Source: Bacteroidota bacterium
GTDB lineage: Bacteria; Bacteroidota; Bacteroidia; B-17B0; Aurantibacillaceae
Assembly (NCBI GenBank): GCA_900299295.1
Contig: OMJH01000186.1
Coordinates: 1 to 43,670 of the forward strand
DNA: 43,670 nucleotides
Reading direction: 5' to 3'
Positions within the stretch are counted from its first letter, which is position 1, and each line of letters begins with the position of its first letter. This document shows, piece after piece, positions 25,643-34,394 of this stretch. The position numbers were made by a program, and so were the translations under genes. The notes under the pieces are model-generated. The model did no database searches. It was not told where the DNA came from and was given only the letters and a program-made list of their open reading frames with translations.

Positions 25643-27457
25643 CTAGTTCAGTTTATCACCCCGCAGTTTTCGGTAATGCCGCCTCGCTTCAGTTGTGTAT
25701 ATGCTACCGGCGTAATTCAACATAATCTCTTCAAAAAACTTTTTTGCCTTTTCTGGATTTTTTAACTGCACTTCGTTTAACATAGCCAAATAAAACAGAG
25801 CATCGTCGCCGAATAGTTCATCTCCATATCCATTTACAATTTTCTCGTAATAATCTGCCGCTTCCTGAAATTTTCCGACACGGGTCGCTATTTTTGCTTT
25901 CTGCATTAGAATATCATCAGAAAGCGAATGATTCGTGAAAATTAAATTAATGGAATCCATTCGCGAAATCGCCTGCTGAAATTTATTCTGACGTATCAAA
26001 AGCTCAGCGGAAGCAAACCACTGCAATGGAACCGCATTGGTGTCAATACCTATTGCGTCACTGATGACTAAGGACAAATCCATCGCATCATTTGCAATTA
26101 ATTTTGAAGTTGCTCCTTTCAAAATATCTAGTTGGGCTTTTGCCCATTTAAAATCTCCGGTGTAATAGGAGATTTTTGCGTTTCGAAATTTTGCTTCCTG
26201 ACCAATGGGTTCATGCTTGAACAATTTATCAACCTGAGAATACAATAGCGATGCTTCCCAAATTTCTCCGCGTAGCAAATAGATATCCCCAAGCTCCAAT
26301 TTAAGTTCTGCCTGCATAGAACGACTAACAGCATTTGCATCAATTGTTTCCTGCAACAGTCGAACAGCTGAAGTATCTTTACCCATATAATAGGCCTGTA
26401 AATGAGAAAGCTTTTTTATAACCGGAAATGCAACGGTTGCGACACGGATTTTCTTCAGTGTAGCTGATAATCTTGTCTCAAGGTCAGAAAGATCTTGCTT
26501 AGTAAAATTGCCTGAACGTGTAATTTTTTCATACAAAACATTGACGGATTCTACGATTGCCTGATCATAATAATCTATTGAGCCTTTTTCAATCACATAA
26601 TCAAAACAACGTTGTGCGATTTCATAATTTTTATCCGCAGCGCAAGCCATTCCTAGCTCCATAAGCCGTTGTCCCCCTTCTTTTTTTCTCTTATCCAATG
26701 CTTTGGACTGAATAAAAGCGCCTTCGTAATCCTTTTGTTGAAGTTGTATCCAAACCAGTAATTCAGAAAAAACCGATTTATCGGCGTTCGATTGTATTTT
26801 ACGTAGCAATTCAGTTTTTAAAATGGGGTGATTTAAACCTCCCTGATCATCGTCATATCCCAATGAGCTGGTTAATCTTGATTGCACAATAAAAAGTTCC
26901 GTTTCCCCACGAGACTCAAGGATGTCGAGGTACTGATTCACCATTGATTTTATGTCACCTTTTTTCTGATAAACTTCTGCTATTTCATATTTGAACGGAT
27001 AGGGATCGCCGTTAAGTTTGCCTGCCTTTTCAAAAGCCTGAACCGCATAATCGAATTGACTCAATTCTTCAAACCTTTGCGAAAGATCATAAACTTGAGA
27101 AGGGTCGTGCATTTCTCGGATAGCTTTACCGTACTGCTCCTCTGCCTTTTTCAAATTGTTTCCGTCAGCGAGATAAACCAGTGCAAGATCGATATATGCC
27201 GAGAGGTAATCCGGGTTCGACTTCAACTTCCATTTGGCAATTTTCTCGGCCCTTTTATACTCTTTTGTTTGCAATAAACATTTGAAAAAATTCCTGTAAT
27301 ACAGATCAGGATTTTTATCGTATAATTTATCGTAGTATACTACCGCCTTATCATATTCGCGGTTATCAAACGCCTGCTGAGCCAGGCGCTCTTCCACGGA
27401 TTGCGCGAAAAAAAAACCGGGCATTAGCAGCAAAAATAGTTTAATCGTTTTCTTCAA
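25643..27457 (-). CDS. Exported TPR-repeat protein
   Basis: 604 residues: a signal peptide (1-19, ending FFFAQ) and then almost only helical tetratricopeptide-like repeats. Recognisable units include QAFDNREYDKAVVYYDKLYDKNP (about 28-50), AKWKLKSNPDYLSAYIDLALVYL, FDYAVQAFEKAGKL, and near the C-terminus FQEAADYYEKIVNGYGDE and PEKAKKFFEEIMLNYAGS. The last two resemble the tail of BamD/YbgF-like scaffolds. Probably a periplasmic protein-protein scaffold. Its start overlaps the end of the lipoprotein gene by 17 bases, so the two are likely made together. No enzymatic motif is visible. Confidence 0.85.
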   Translation of the reverse strand: MKKTIKLFLLLMPGFFFAQSVEERLAQQAFDNREYDKAVVYYDKLYDKNPDLYYRNFFKCLLQTKEYKRAEKIAKWKLKSNPDYLSAYIDLALVYLADGNNLKKAEEQYGKAIREMHDPSQVYDLSQRFEELSQFDYAVQAFEKAGKLNGDPYPFKYEIAEVYQKKGDIKSMVNQYLDILESRGETELFIVQSRLTSSLGYDDDQGGLNHPILKTELLRKIQSNADKSVFSELLVWIQLQQKDYEGAFIQSKALDKRKKEGGQRLMELGMACAADKNYEIAQRCFDYVIEKGSIDYYDQAIVESVNVLYEKITRSGNFTKQDLSDLETRLSATLKKIRVATVAFPVIKKLSHLQAYYMGKDTSAVRLLQETIDANAVSRSMQAELKLELGDIYLLRGEIWEASLLYSQVDKLFKHEPIGQEAKFRNAKISYYTGDFKWAKAQLDILKGATSKLIANDAMDLSLVISDAIGIDTNAVPLQWFASAELLIRQNKFQQAISRMDSINLIFTNHSLSDDILMQKAKIATRVGKFQEAADYYEKIVNGYGDELFGDDALFYLAMLNEVQLKNPEKAKKFFEEIMLNYAGSIYTTEARRHYRKLRGDKLN

Positions 27458-28055
27458 AGGTCGAAGTTGCGGTGCTGGTTGATGTTGGATTGAAAACGGG
27501 AGCTATACCATTATTAATTTTCATTAAAAATTTTTCAGCAAGCGGAAAAAGACTGTCGCATTTATTCAATTTATTGGGAATTATTTGAGCATGCAAACGC
27601 ATCATGGTTACAAGTTCGCGATTAGCATTAAGTTCCTGGCGAACAAATTTTTTCGCCGTATCGGGTGATGAAATATTCTGATTCCGTAAATCAAAAGATA
27701 AATCTTCCAGTTGCTTCAGGTTATAATTGTAATAACGCAAAAGATCTTTGCGCGTACGGTCATATTTTTTAAAAGCTTTTGATGCATTTTTAAAATCAGA
27801 TAACAAGGATGCCTCCTGTTTAGAAATCGTATCCTTGAGATTTACGTTTACAAAAGCAAAAATTTCATTAATATGCTGCGAACAATATTTAATTTTAACT
27901 GAGTCGAGCAGGTTGAATCGTGCCGTTGTTTCAAGCAATTCTTTTTTGAGACTATCGGTTACCCGAATTTCTTCAGTTAAATTTATTTCCCTTGAACAGG
28001 AAGAAAATAAAAACAAGAAAATAAATACTCCGACCAACCTAAACAGCGAATTCAT
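27441..28055 (-). CDS. Lipoprotein of unknown function, helical
   Basis: 204 residues. A signal peptide with lipobox FLFSSC (lipidated Cys at 20) would be processed by Lgt, whose gene is in this window. The mature protein is mostly predicted helix with heptad-like text (RVTDSLKKELLETTARFNLLDSV; YYNYNLKQLEDLSFDLRNQ), ending in a Thr/Ser-rich tail. I do not recognise a family. It overlaps the TPR gene by 17 bases in an operon-like arrangement, suggesting both act together at the envelope. It follows serS on the same strand after 55 bases. Confidence 0.75.
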   Translation of the reverse strand: MNSLFRLVGVFIFLFLFSSCSREINLTEEIRVTDSLKKELLETTARFNLLDSVKIKYCSQHINEIFAFVNVNLKDTISKQEASLLSDFKNASKAFKKYDRTRKDLLRYYNYNLKQLEDLSFDLRNQNISSPDTAKKFVRQELNANRELVTMMRLHAQIIPNKLNKCDSLFPLAEKFLMKINNGIAPVFNPTSTSTATSTFEEND

Positions 28056-28110
28056 ATGATTAAAGATACGAAGTATGAAAGCTCGAACAAGAATTAAACG
28101 TTAAGATTTT

Positions 28111-29385
28111 TTAATTGATCTTATCAAATCCTGTATAAGGAACAAGCGCTGCAGGAATTCGAATTCCGTCAGGATGCTGATTGTTTTCGAGCAGGGTAGC
28201 TACAATGCGGGGAAGTGCCATCGCGCTGCCGTTCAAGGTGTGAACTAAATAATTTTTTCCGTCTTTTGCTTTGAAACGGCACTTCATCCGGTTGCTCTGA
28301 AAGCTTTCGAAATTGGATGTTGAACTCACCTCAAGCCAGCGGTTCTGCGCAGCACAAAAGGTTTCAAAATCATAGGTAAGCGCAGACGCAAAACTCATAT
28401 CACCGCCACATAAACGAAGAATACGAAATGGCAATTCCAATTTCTTTAATAAACCTTTTACATGCGCTACCATTTCTTCTAAAATCTGATAAGAATTTTC
28501 CGGGTGAGCAATCTGAACTATTTCGACCTTATCAAATTGATGCAAACGATTTAATCCGCGCACATGGGCTCCCCAGGCACCCGCCTCGCGACGAAAACAT
28601 GGGGTGTACCCCGCATTTTTTATGGGCAGTTCTTCTTCTTTTAAAATCACATCACGGTACAAATTCGTAATCGGTACTTCTGCGGTTGGAATCAAATACA
28701 AATCGTCAGCAGTGGCATGATACATTTGACCTTCCTTATCCGGAAGTTGTCCTGTTCCAAATCCTGAATCAGCGTTCACTAAATGAGGAGGCATAATTTC
28801 TTTGTACCCGGCTTTCACCGCCTCATCCAAAAAGAAATTAATCAATGCACGTTGAAGTCGGGCGCCCTTCCCTTTATATACGGGAAACCCTGCGCCTGTG
28901 ATTTTTGCCCCTAACTCAAAATCAATTAAGTCATATTTTTTAATCAGATCCCAGTGTGGCAATGCATCTTGGGCTAACAATGGCTTAGATCCCCATTCAA
29001 ATACAGTTTCATTATCCTCTGCCGTTTTGCCGGAAGCTACGCTGGAATGCGGAAGATTCGGAACCTGAACTAACAAATTGTTCATTTCCTCTTCCTTTTG
29101 TACAAGAGAATCCTGTAAAAATTTTTCCTTTTGTTTTAGTTCAGAGGATTTTTGCTTGACAACTTCCGCCTCATCTTTTTTTCCCGCGCGCATCAATTCG
29201 CCAACCTGTTTGGCAATCACATTAGCATCACTTTTAATTGCATCGGTTTCTTTCTGAAAATTTCTACGCTCGGCATCCAATTGAATAATCGAAGAAATGA
29301 TTTCTTCTGCGCGCGTGAAATTTTTAACGAGAAGTTTACGAATCACCTCATCTTTATTGTCGCGCAGGTAACTGATTTGCAGCAT
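28111..29385 (-). CDS. serS: Serine--tRNA ligase
   Basis: 424 residues, normal length. It charges tRNA-Ser and tRNA-Sec with serine. The N-terminal 110 residues form the antiparallel coiled-coil arm that clasps the tRNA variable arm (INFQ... region through KQKEKFLQDSLVQKEEEMNN). The class II catalytic core follows with motif 2 around CFRREAGAWGAHVRGLNRLHQF and motif 3 around NGSAMALPRIVATLLENNQ. The conserved IPTAEVPITNLYRD segment for serine binding is present. The ATG at 29385 gives the standard MLQISYLRDN start. Confidence 0.96.
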   Translation of the reverse strand: MLQISYLRDNKDEVIRKLLVKNFTRAEEIISSIIQLDAERRNFQKETDAIKSDANVIAKQVGELMRAGKKDEAEVVKQKSSELKQKEKFLQDSLVQKEEEMNNLLVQVPNLPHSSVASGKTAEDNETVFEWGSKPLLAQDALPHWDLIKKYDLIDFELGAKITGAGFPVYKGKGARLQRALINFFLDEAVKAGYKEIMPPHLVNADSGFGTGQLPDKEGQMYHATADDLYLIPTAEVPITNLYRDVILKEEELPIKNAGYTPCFRREAGAWGAHVRGLNRLHQFDKVEIVQIAHPENSYQILEEMVAHVKGLLKKLELPFRILRLCGGDMSFASALTYDFETFCAAQNRWLEVSSTSNFESFQSNRMKCRFKAKDGKNYLVHTLNGSAMALPRIVATLLENNQHPDGIRIPAALVPYTGFDKIN

Positions 29386-29408
29386 GGTAATTTTTATGGT
29401 TGAATTGA

Positions 29409-29456
29409 AAATCTAAAAATAAAAATCTCCCGCCATTCAGAGATGTACGGGAGATT
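29409..29456 (-). terminator. Rho-independent terminator of rplU-rpmA
   Basis: On the minus strand a 9-bp stem AATCTCCCG / CGGGAGATT (29456-29448 with 29432-29424) with a 15-base loop is followed by TTTTTATTTTT. It lies 16 bases after the rpmA stop and before serS, so serS is probably transcribed separately. Confidence 0.7.
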
Positions 29457-29471
29457 AAAATATTTTTTTTG

Positions 29472-29735
29472 TTATGCTTTCGCTACAGGAATTACAGAAA
29501 CGTATGAACGGTCGTTACGCTTTTTTTGAAAGGTAACAGTTCCGTCAACCAACGCATAAAGCGTGTGGTCTTTTCCGATGCCTACATTCAACGATGGATG
29601 ATGCTTTGTGCCACGCTGACGAACAATTATGTTTCCTGCAATAGCTTTTTGTCCGCCAAATATTTTAATTCCAAGTCGTTTGCTTTCCGACTCGCGGCCG
29701 TTTTTTACTTTACCTTCACCTTTTTTATGTGCCAT
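29472..29735 (-). CDS. rpmA: 50S ribosomal protein L27
   Basis: 87 residues with the canonical start [20 protein letters not shown] and the GIKIFGGQ and [13 protein letters not shown] segments. L27 sits at the peptidyl transferase centre of the large subunit, where its N-terminal tail helps position tRNA. There is no N-terminal extension of the Firmicutes type that needs cleavage. The gene is 40 bases downstream of rplU, the usual order, and ends just before a strong hairpin terminator. Confidence 0.97.
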   Translation of the reverse strand: MAHKKGEGKVKNGRESESKRLGIKIFGGQKAIAGNIIVRQRGTKHHPSLNVGIGKDHTLYALVDGTVTFQKKRNDRSYVSVIPVAKA

Positions 29736-29775
29736 ATTCTTTTGTTTTTATTCGCGTAAATATGTCGCGAGTGAA

Positions 29776-30168
29776 TTAGTTAGACTCTTCTGATTCCGCT
29801 TTTTTCTTTCTTGGTGCGGATTTTTTCGTTTCAGTTTTCGCGGAAAGCGTTTCACCTTTACCAAGAATTCCCTGAATTAAAATCTGGGAAAACTGTTGGC
29901 GGTGGCCGTTCCACTTTTGATAGGTTTTACGACGTTTCTTTTTGAAGACAATTACCTTGTCTCCTTTAAGATGAGAAACGACAGTGGCAGCCACGCGGGC
30001 GCCTTCGATGAGTGGAGAACCTACGGAAACGTTTCCGTCTTTTTCAATAAGCATTACCTTATCAAATTCCAGGTCTGCACCCTCGTTTGCCTGCAGGCGG
30101 TGAACAAAAATCTTACGACCCTGTTCCACTTTGAATTGTTGCCCGGCAATGTCTACAATTGCGTACAT
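29776..30168 (-). CDS. rplU: 50S ribosomal protein L21
   Basis: 130 residues; the first ~103 are standard L21 ([20 protein letters not shown]; later [20 protein letters not shown]), which binds 23S rRNA in the large subunit. The last 25 or so residues are a Lys/Ser/Glu-rich tail ([15 protein letters not shown]) that is longer than the E. coli form and seen as an extension in Bacteroidota. It is first in the rplU-rpmA operon. Confidence 0.95.
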   Translation of the reverse strand: MYAIVDIAGQQFKVEQGRKIFVHRLQANEGADLEFDKVMLIEKDGNVSVGSPLIEGARVAATVVSHLKGDKVIVFKKKRRKTYQKWNGHRQQFSQILIQGILGKGETLSAKTETKKSAPRKKKAESEESN

Positions 30169-30189
30169 GTGTTGAGGTTTTTAGTTATT

Positions 30190-30237
30190 CCCGAATTTTT
30201 TCGGGGGAGCAAATTTAAATAAAAAACCTTAATCAAA
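30190..30237 (-). promoter_or_regulatory. Promoter and 5' leader hairpin of rplU-rpmA
   Basis: Minus strand: TTTG at 30237-30234, 16-base spacer, TAAATTTG at 30217-30210 (perfect -7). Immediately after, a 6-bp hairpin CCCGAA-AAAA-TTCGGG occupies 30205-30190, so it would sit at the very 5' end of the transcript. The rplU ATG is 21 bases further on. The spacer is shorter than usual. Whether the hairpin is a ribosomal-protein autoregulatory leader or just a stabiliser cannot be told here. Confidence 0.45.
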
Positions 30238-30281
30238 GATCATTTTCCTGATTCTCGAAAAAATAATTAATTTATTAACAA

Positions 30282-31190
30282 TCAAGTAGTTGTCGGTTTT
30301 CTTGGGTTAATTAGATAGATTGCCCCCAAAATAACTAACATGGCTGCCAGTTGCTGCCAGGCAATGGGCTCGCCTTCAGTAAATCCCCAGAAGATCGCCA
30401 CAACCGGAATCAAATAGGTAACAGATGAAGCGAAAACCGCTCCGGCAGATTTAATCAGCGTATTAAATACAATTACTGATAAGGCGGATCCAACAATGCC
30501 CAAGACACTCACCGCCAATAAACTGTTCATCGCATCAGGATTATTATTAATCGTTTGCATCACTTCGGTTCTCGTGATTAAATAAATGAATGCAATCGGT
30601 CCAATAAAAGCAAATGCAAAAACTGCTGCTGTTATGGAAGATAAATCCGATAAGTATCTGCGAATGATATTGACACTAATGGCATAGCATAAAGTGGCAA
30701 GCACAACAAGTCCCGAATAACCCATTGTGGTTGTTGAATTGGTTTGTTCACCGTTAAAATACATCAACATAACCGCACCAACAAAACCTAATGTTACCCC
30801 ATAAAGTTGTACTCGGCTTGATTTAACGCGAAATATAAAAACAGATATAAGAATGGTGAACAAAGGAGTCAGAGCGTTAAGCATTCCTGCCAGACTGCTG
30901 TTGATTTTTGTTTCGGCAGCGGTAAACAAAAACGCAGGAATAAAGTTTCCGAACATGCCCATTCCAAAAACCGGTAAACCGTATTTTTTAAAGTTAAAGG
31001 CTTTAAAATGTTTGTATAAAAGCGGTATCAAAAAAACTGAGGCAAAAAAAATTCGCAGGCCCGCAACTTCTTCGGCAGAAAATGTCGGTTTTTCATTCCA
31101 GCTCATGCCCCATTTCATAAGCACAAATGACGTCCCCCAAATGATTGACAAAGCAATTAAAATTGAAAAAGAAAACAGGTTTGTTTTCAC
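30282..31190 (-). CDS. EamA-family (DMT superfamily) transporter
   Basis: 302 residues with ten predicted membrane helices in two EamA repeats: LIALSIIWGTSFVLMKWG at the start and VVLATLCYAISVNIIRRYL at the start of the second half (about 160-180). Final helix VILGAIYLINP. These inner-membrane carriers export or take up amino acids, nucleosides or other metabolites; the substrate is not readable. It lies 46 bases behind the GH18 gene on the same strand, so it may be read from the same transcript. Confidence 0.9.
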   Translation of the reverse strand: MKTNLFSFSILIALSIIWGTSFVLMKWGMSWNEKPTFSAEEVAGLRIFFASVFLIPLLYKHFKAFNFKKYGLPVFGMGMFGNFIPAFLFTAAETKINSSLAGMLNALTPLFTILISVFIFRVKSSRVQLYGVTLGFVGAVMLMYFNGEQTNSTTTMGYSGLVVLATLCYAISVNIIRRYLSDLSSITAAVFAFAFIGPIAFIYLITRTEVMQTINNNPDAMNSLLAVSVLGIVGSALSVIVFNTLIKSAGAVFASSVTYLIPVVAIFWGFTEGEPIAWQQLAAMLVILGAIYLINPRKPTTT

Positions 31191-31236
31191 TTGATTTTTT
31201 TTGAAAAATTAATCTCCGGAAGCAAATAAAATAATC

Positions 31237-34200
31237 TTATTGTTTTACAAACGGAATTATTTTTTTACCCGTCGGTGAAACTAAACAAATAAAATAAACT
31301 CCATCGCTAATACCTAACAACGAAGTGTTAATTTTTACCGGCATTGAATCCTGTTTTTTGGAAAGCGATAACTCATACAACTTCGCCCCTCGATAATCCA
31401 AGATTTCAATTGTTTGTATTTCTTTACCTTGATTATTACTAAATAAAATATTGAGTTCATCATGAACGGGATTAGGATAAGCCACAGCAAACTCACTCTC
31501 TGTTGCGGAAGTGTAGGATGACAGCGATATTAACACCAGGGCTCCATCAGAAATAACCGGATCGGATATTAACCCTGCACCATTTATGGCTCGAATACCC
31601 GAATAATAGGTTTGGCCATTTAATAAGACTAAAGAATTATAAGTTGCAGAAAAATTCAAGCCCTGATTTGTCCAGGGCAAAATATCCTGGCTGCCAGGAC
31701 TTGAACCAATACAAAATTCGTATTGAATAACAGCTGAATTTGTATCGGTAAAATTATTCCAATTTGCAGAAAAGGAAGTTAGTGATGCGCTTGTATCAAT
31801 GTCAAAAGCTAGACCGTCATTTATCTTTACCCCAAAAGTATCCGCGCTTGTCCAGTCAACATTCCAGTTCGCCTGAAAAATACCCCCGATGTTATTCGCA
31901 AAATCTTTAGAGAGTGATCGGATTTGGGCAGCATTTATTCCTGGTGCAGGGTTCTGATACCTTATATCATTGAAGTTGCCGGGCCCGACTGTAACCAATG
32001 CGGAGGTAGAGCGACTTTTGTAAGCAGAAAAATTATCTACTGCATAATTACAATTTCCACTTCTAAATGAAATAAAATTTCCTATGCTAAGAGGAAAATT
32101 ATCTTGCCAACTTCCAATATAATTATCATCAACCCAAACTTGAACTATTCCGCTGAATCGATCAAAAGTGGTTTTAAAGTCATACCACTGCCCGGTATTT
32201 AAAACGCAGGGTAAGGTTTGTTCCAGATAAAACACATCGTTGACAACTTTATAAAATTGTAGCTGATCCTGATCTGCTCTGAACCAGACAAAATAAGAGT
32301 TTAGCCGGTTGGTAAATTGTGCGCTATCACAAAAAAAATGAAGCCCGGCCCTGCGGTTGGTTCCGGTTCCATCAATTTTACCAAGCCAATGAAATAAATA
32401 CCTGTCGGCTAAATTTTGATTCAGGGGCGCAAAAATGTTCGTGTTCGAACTCGTTTCGTCTTGTTGTTCCAGGTGGCCGCCAACATTTACCCAAGTGCCT
32501 GTAACAATTGTCCACTCAGGGTGAATTGCACTTATAAAATCATCTCTAAAAAATCCATTTTGATTATTTGAGCGCCATTCATTGGTATTTAGTGCTGAGA
32601 CATTATAAAAAGCCTTATCAACACCGGAACCGTTTGGATTATCAGCATCGTTAAAAGTTGCACTTGTGTTTTGAGTAACCCAATTTGGCGGATTATTTAA
32701 AGTTGTTACCGGAGCTATCTGATCCGATAAACAGGTCCAGATTGCTGTAAAACCCGGTTTTACTGTGGCCCCATCTGATTTAAATCGTAAGGTAATTGCC
32801 GATTGCGTGGAGGTAACTGTTCCGGGTGAATTGGATCCTGTATACGCCCCGATTAAAGCAGAAGTAGTAGAAGGTCCGTCGTAAATAAAAAGTGTGTCAT
32901 AATTTAACTCTACATCAAATTGTAAAAAAGCAAGCTGAATAGCAAATGCACCGCTTGGGGCAATGGTAAAAGAATAATTTTCGTTGTCGTAATAATTTCT
33001 GTTGGGTCCGCCGGTATCCCAAATTGTGTCGCTGCAAGGCACAATGGAACAGCTTGAGAATTTTTCGTCAAGCAGATTCCATAATTCGGAATATCCATCA
33101 TCATATCCCAAGGCCCAGATTCCGATACCTCCCAAACCTCTTTGGTTTACAACATCGTATTTATAAGAATAGGCTAAGGCATTATCAATCCAACATTGCC
33201 TCCATACGCCTGCAACTTGAAAAGCGTAATAATTTGAAAAACTGTTTGGCTCCCAGCTTGGCGTGTTATAATATCCGTTAGCATTATTTCTTACCGCAGA
33301 ATAGGTTCTTGTAGTAGTAAAATTTCCTGTGGTTGTAGAAGGCGCGGAGCTTCCTGTGGTTTCCCATTCGCGTCCGTAATAGGGTAATCCTGCAAGAAGC
33401 TTTGCCGGCGTTACACCTTGTTTTATGTAATAGGTAATAGTTTTATTGAGAGTGTAATTATACGAAGTTTGAAAATTATAAAGCGGCGACTCAGGACCCG
33501 CACTTGTACTCCCGCTCCAATAATAATCATAACCCATAAAAATAAAATAATCAACAAACTGATTAAGCACTGCTAAGTCAAATGTGTTACTCCAATCGAC
33601 TGCATATAAGGCTACGCTTACTTCACTCCCCGGCACAGCGCTATGCATCTGAGTACATAAATTATTCATAAAGTTTGTAAAGGGAACTTTGTCGGCAGAA
33701 CCCATCCCTTCAAAGTCAATATTCACTCCTTTGCCACCTCTGCTCTGAACAAGGTTAATTAAGTTAGTGATGAGCGTTTGTTGAGCAGAAGAATTCGCCC
33801 AAAAAGTTGCATGTGACGAAAATAATGTGGCACATATATGTGCATTTACTCCGTTATTAATGGCGGCGGTTACTGCTGCACTTGTACTCCATGCAAAGGA
33901 AGGGGTTGTGTTAGCTCCGCTGGAGGCATTTACCGAATAATCGAAATAACAAAAATCTGTAAGCCGCGTCCAATCGTAATTTAAATAAGTGCTGCCATTC
34001 CAGTAGGGATGCCAACCATATACTCTTTTTTGCATCGGACATATTGCATTGTTTTTATGTACCCCACCCTTCCCATTAATAGTTTTTTTGCCGCTTATTT
34101 TTTCCCTTAAACTATCCCATTGTTGATCTGTTGTAAAATTATAGTTTCGGTATAATGCAGACTGTTCATGCATAATTGATGCATGAACGTTTGGTTGTAT

Positions 34201-34275
34201 CATTGTTTGTATGTCTTTTTGAGCCCATGCAGACAAAAAAAATGTCAGCAAAAAAATTAAAACAATTTTTCTCAT
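31237..34275 (-). CDS. Secreted GH18-like hydrolase with CUB, LamG-like and T9SS sorting domains
   Basis: 1012 residues. Signal peptide 1-18. Residues about 84-415 are a GH18 TIM barrel (KRVYGWHPYWNG at the start). The catalytic strand reads GKGVNIDFEGMG with Asp187 and acid Glu189, close to the YaaH-type peptidoglycan/chitin hydrolases rather than classic DGxDxDxE chitinases; FIFMGYDYYW follows. A CUB domain (about 415-520) has Cys pairs and FIYDGPS. A LamG/concanavalin-like domain (about 580-760) and an Fn3-like region come next, then a T9SS type A domain (VAYPNPVHDELNI, C-terminal GVYFICLVSPTGKKI). It probably cleaves GlcNAc-containing glycans outside the cell. It diverges from purD. Confidence 0.88.
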   Translation of the reverse strand: MRKIVLIFLLTFFLSAWAQKDIQTMIQPNVHASIMHEQSALYRNYNFTTDQQWDSLREKISGKKTINGKGGVHKNNAICPMQKRVYGWHPYWNGSTYLNYDWTRLTDFCYFDYSVNASSGANTTPSFAWSTSAAVTAAINNGVNAHICATLFSSHATFWANSSAQQTLITNLINLVQSRGGKGVNIDFEGMGSADKVPFTNFMNNLCTQMHSAVPGSEVSVALYAVDWSNTFDLAVLNQFVDYFIFMGYDYYWSGSTSAGPESPLYNFQTSYNYTLNKTITYYIKQGVTPAKLLAGLPYYGREWETTGSSAPSTTTGNFTTTRTYSAVRNNANGYYNTPSWEPNSFSNYYAFQVAGVWRQCWIDNALAYSYKYDVVNQRGLGGIGIWALGYDDGYSELWNLLDEKFSSCSIVPCSDTIWDTGGPNRNYYDNENYSFTIAPSGAFAIQLAFLQFDVELNYDTLFIYDGPSTTSALIGAYTGSNSPGTVTSTQSAITLRFKSDGATVKPGFTAIWTCLSDQIAPVTTLNNPPNWVTQNTSATFNDADNPNGSGVDKAFYNVSALNTNEWRSNNQNGFFRDDFISAIHPEWTIVTGTWVNVGGHLEQQDETSSNTNIFAPLNQNLADRYLFHWLGKIDGTGTNRRAGLHFFCDSAQFTNRLNSYFVWFRADQDQLQFYKVVNDVFYLEQTLPCVLNTGQWYDFKTTFDRFSGIVQVWVDDNYIGSWQDNFPLSIGNFISFRSGNCNYAVDNFSAYKSRSTSALVTVGPGNFNDIRYQNPAPGINAAQIRSLSKDFANNIGGIFQANWNVDWTSADTFGVKINDGLAFDIDTSASLTSFSANWNNFTDTNSAVIQYEFCIGSSPGSQDILPWTNQGLNFSATYNSLVLLNGQTYYSGIRAINGAGLISDPVISDGALVLISLSSYTSATESEFAVAYPNPVHDELNILFSNNQGKEIQTIEILDYRGAKLYELSLSKKQDSMPVKINTSLLGISDGVYFICLVSPTGKKIIPFVKQ

Positions 34276-34288
34276 AAAAATTAAACAG

Positions 34289-34316
34289 CAAAATTAATTA
34301 AAACTAAAAGCGCAAA
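34289..34316 (-). promoter_or_regulatory. Promoter of the GH18 gene
   Basis: Minus strand TTTG at 34316-34313, 16-base spacer, TAATTTTG at 34296-34289 (perfect -7). It is 13 bases upstream of the ATG at 34275. The spacer is shorter than the usual 19. Confidence 0.4.
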
Positions 34317-34344
34317 GAAAAAAAAGTCCTGATTAATTTTTTTG

Positions 34345-34375
34345 TTTGACAAACGTTTTCAGGTATTTACATTTG
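34345..34375 (+). promoter_or_regulatory. Textbook Bacteroidota promoter of purD
   Basis: TTTG at 34345-34348, exactly 19 bases, then TACATTTG at 34368-34375. This is a full match to TTTG-N19-TAnnTTTG and the best promoter in the window. The ATG is 19 bases after the -7 box. Confidence 0.8.
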
Positions 34376-34394
34376 CAAATTACTTAATAAAAAA

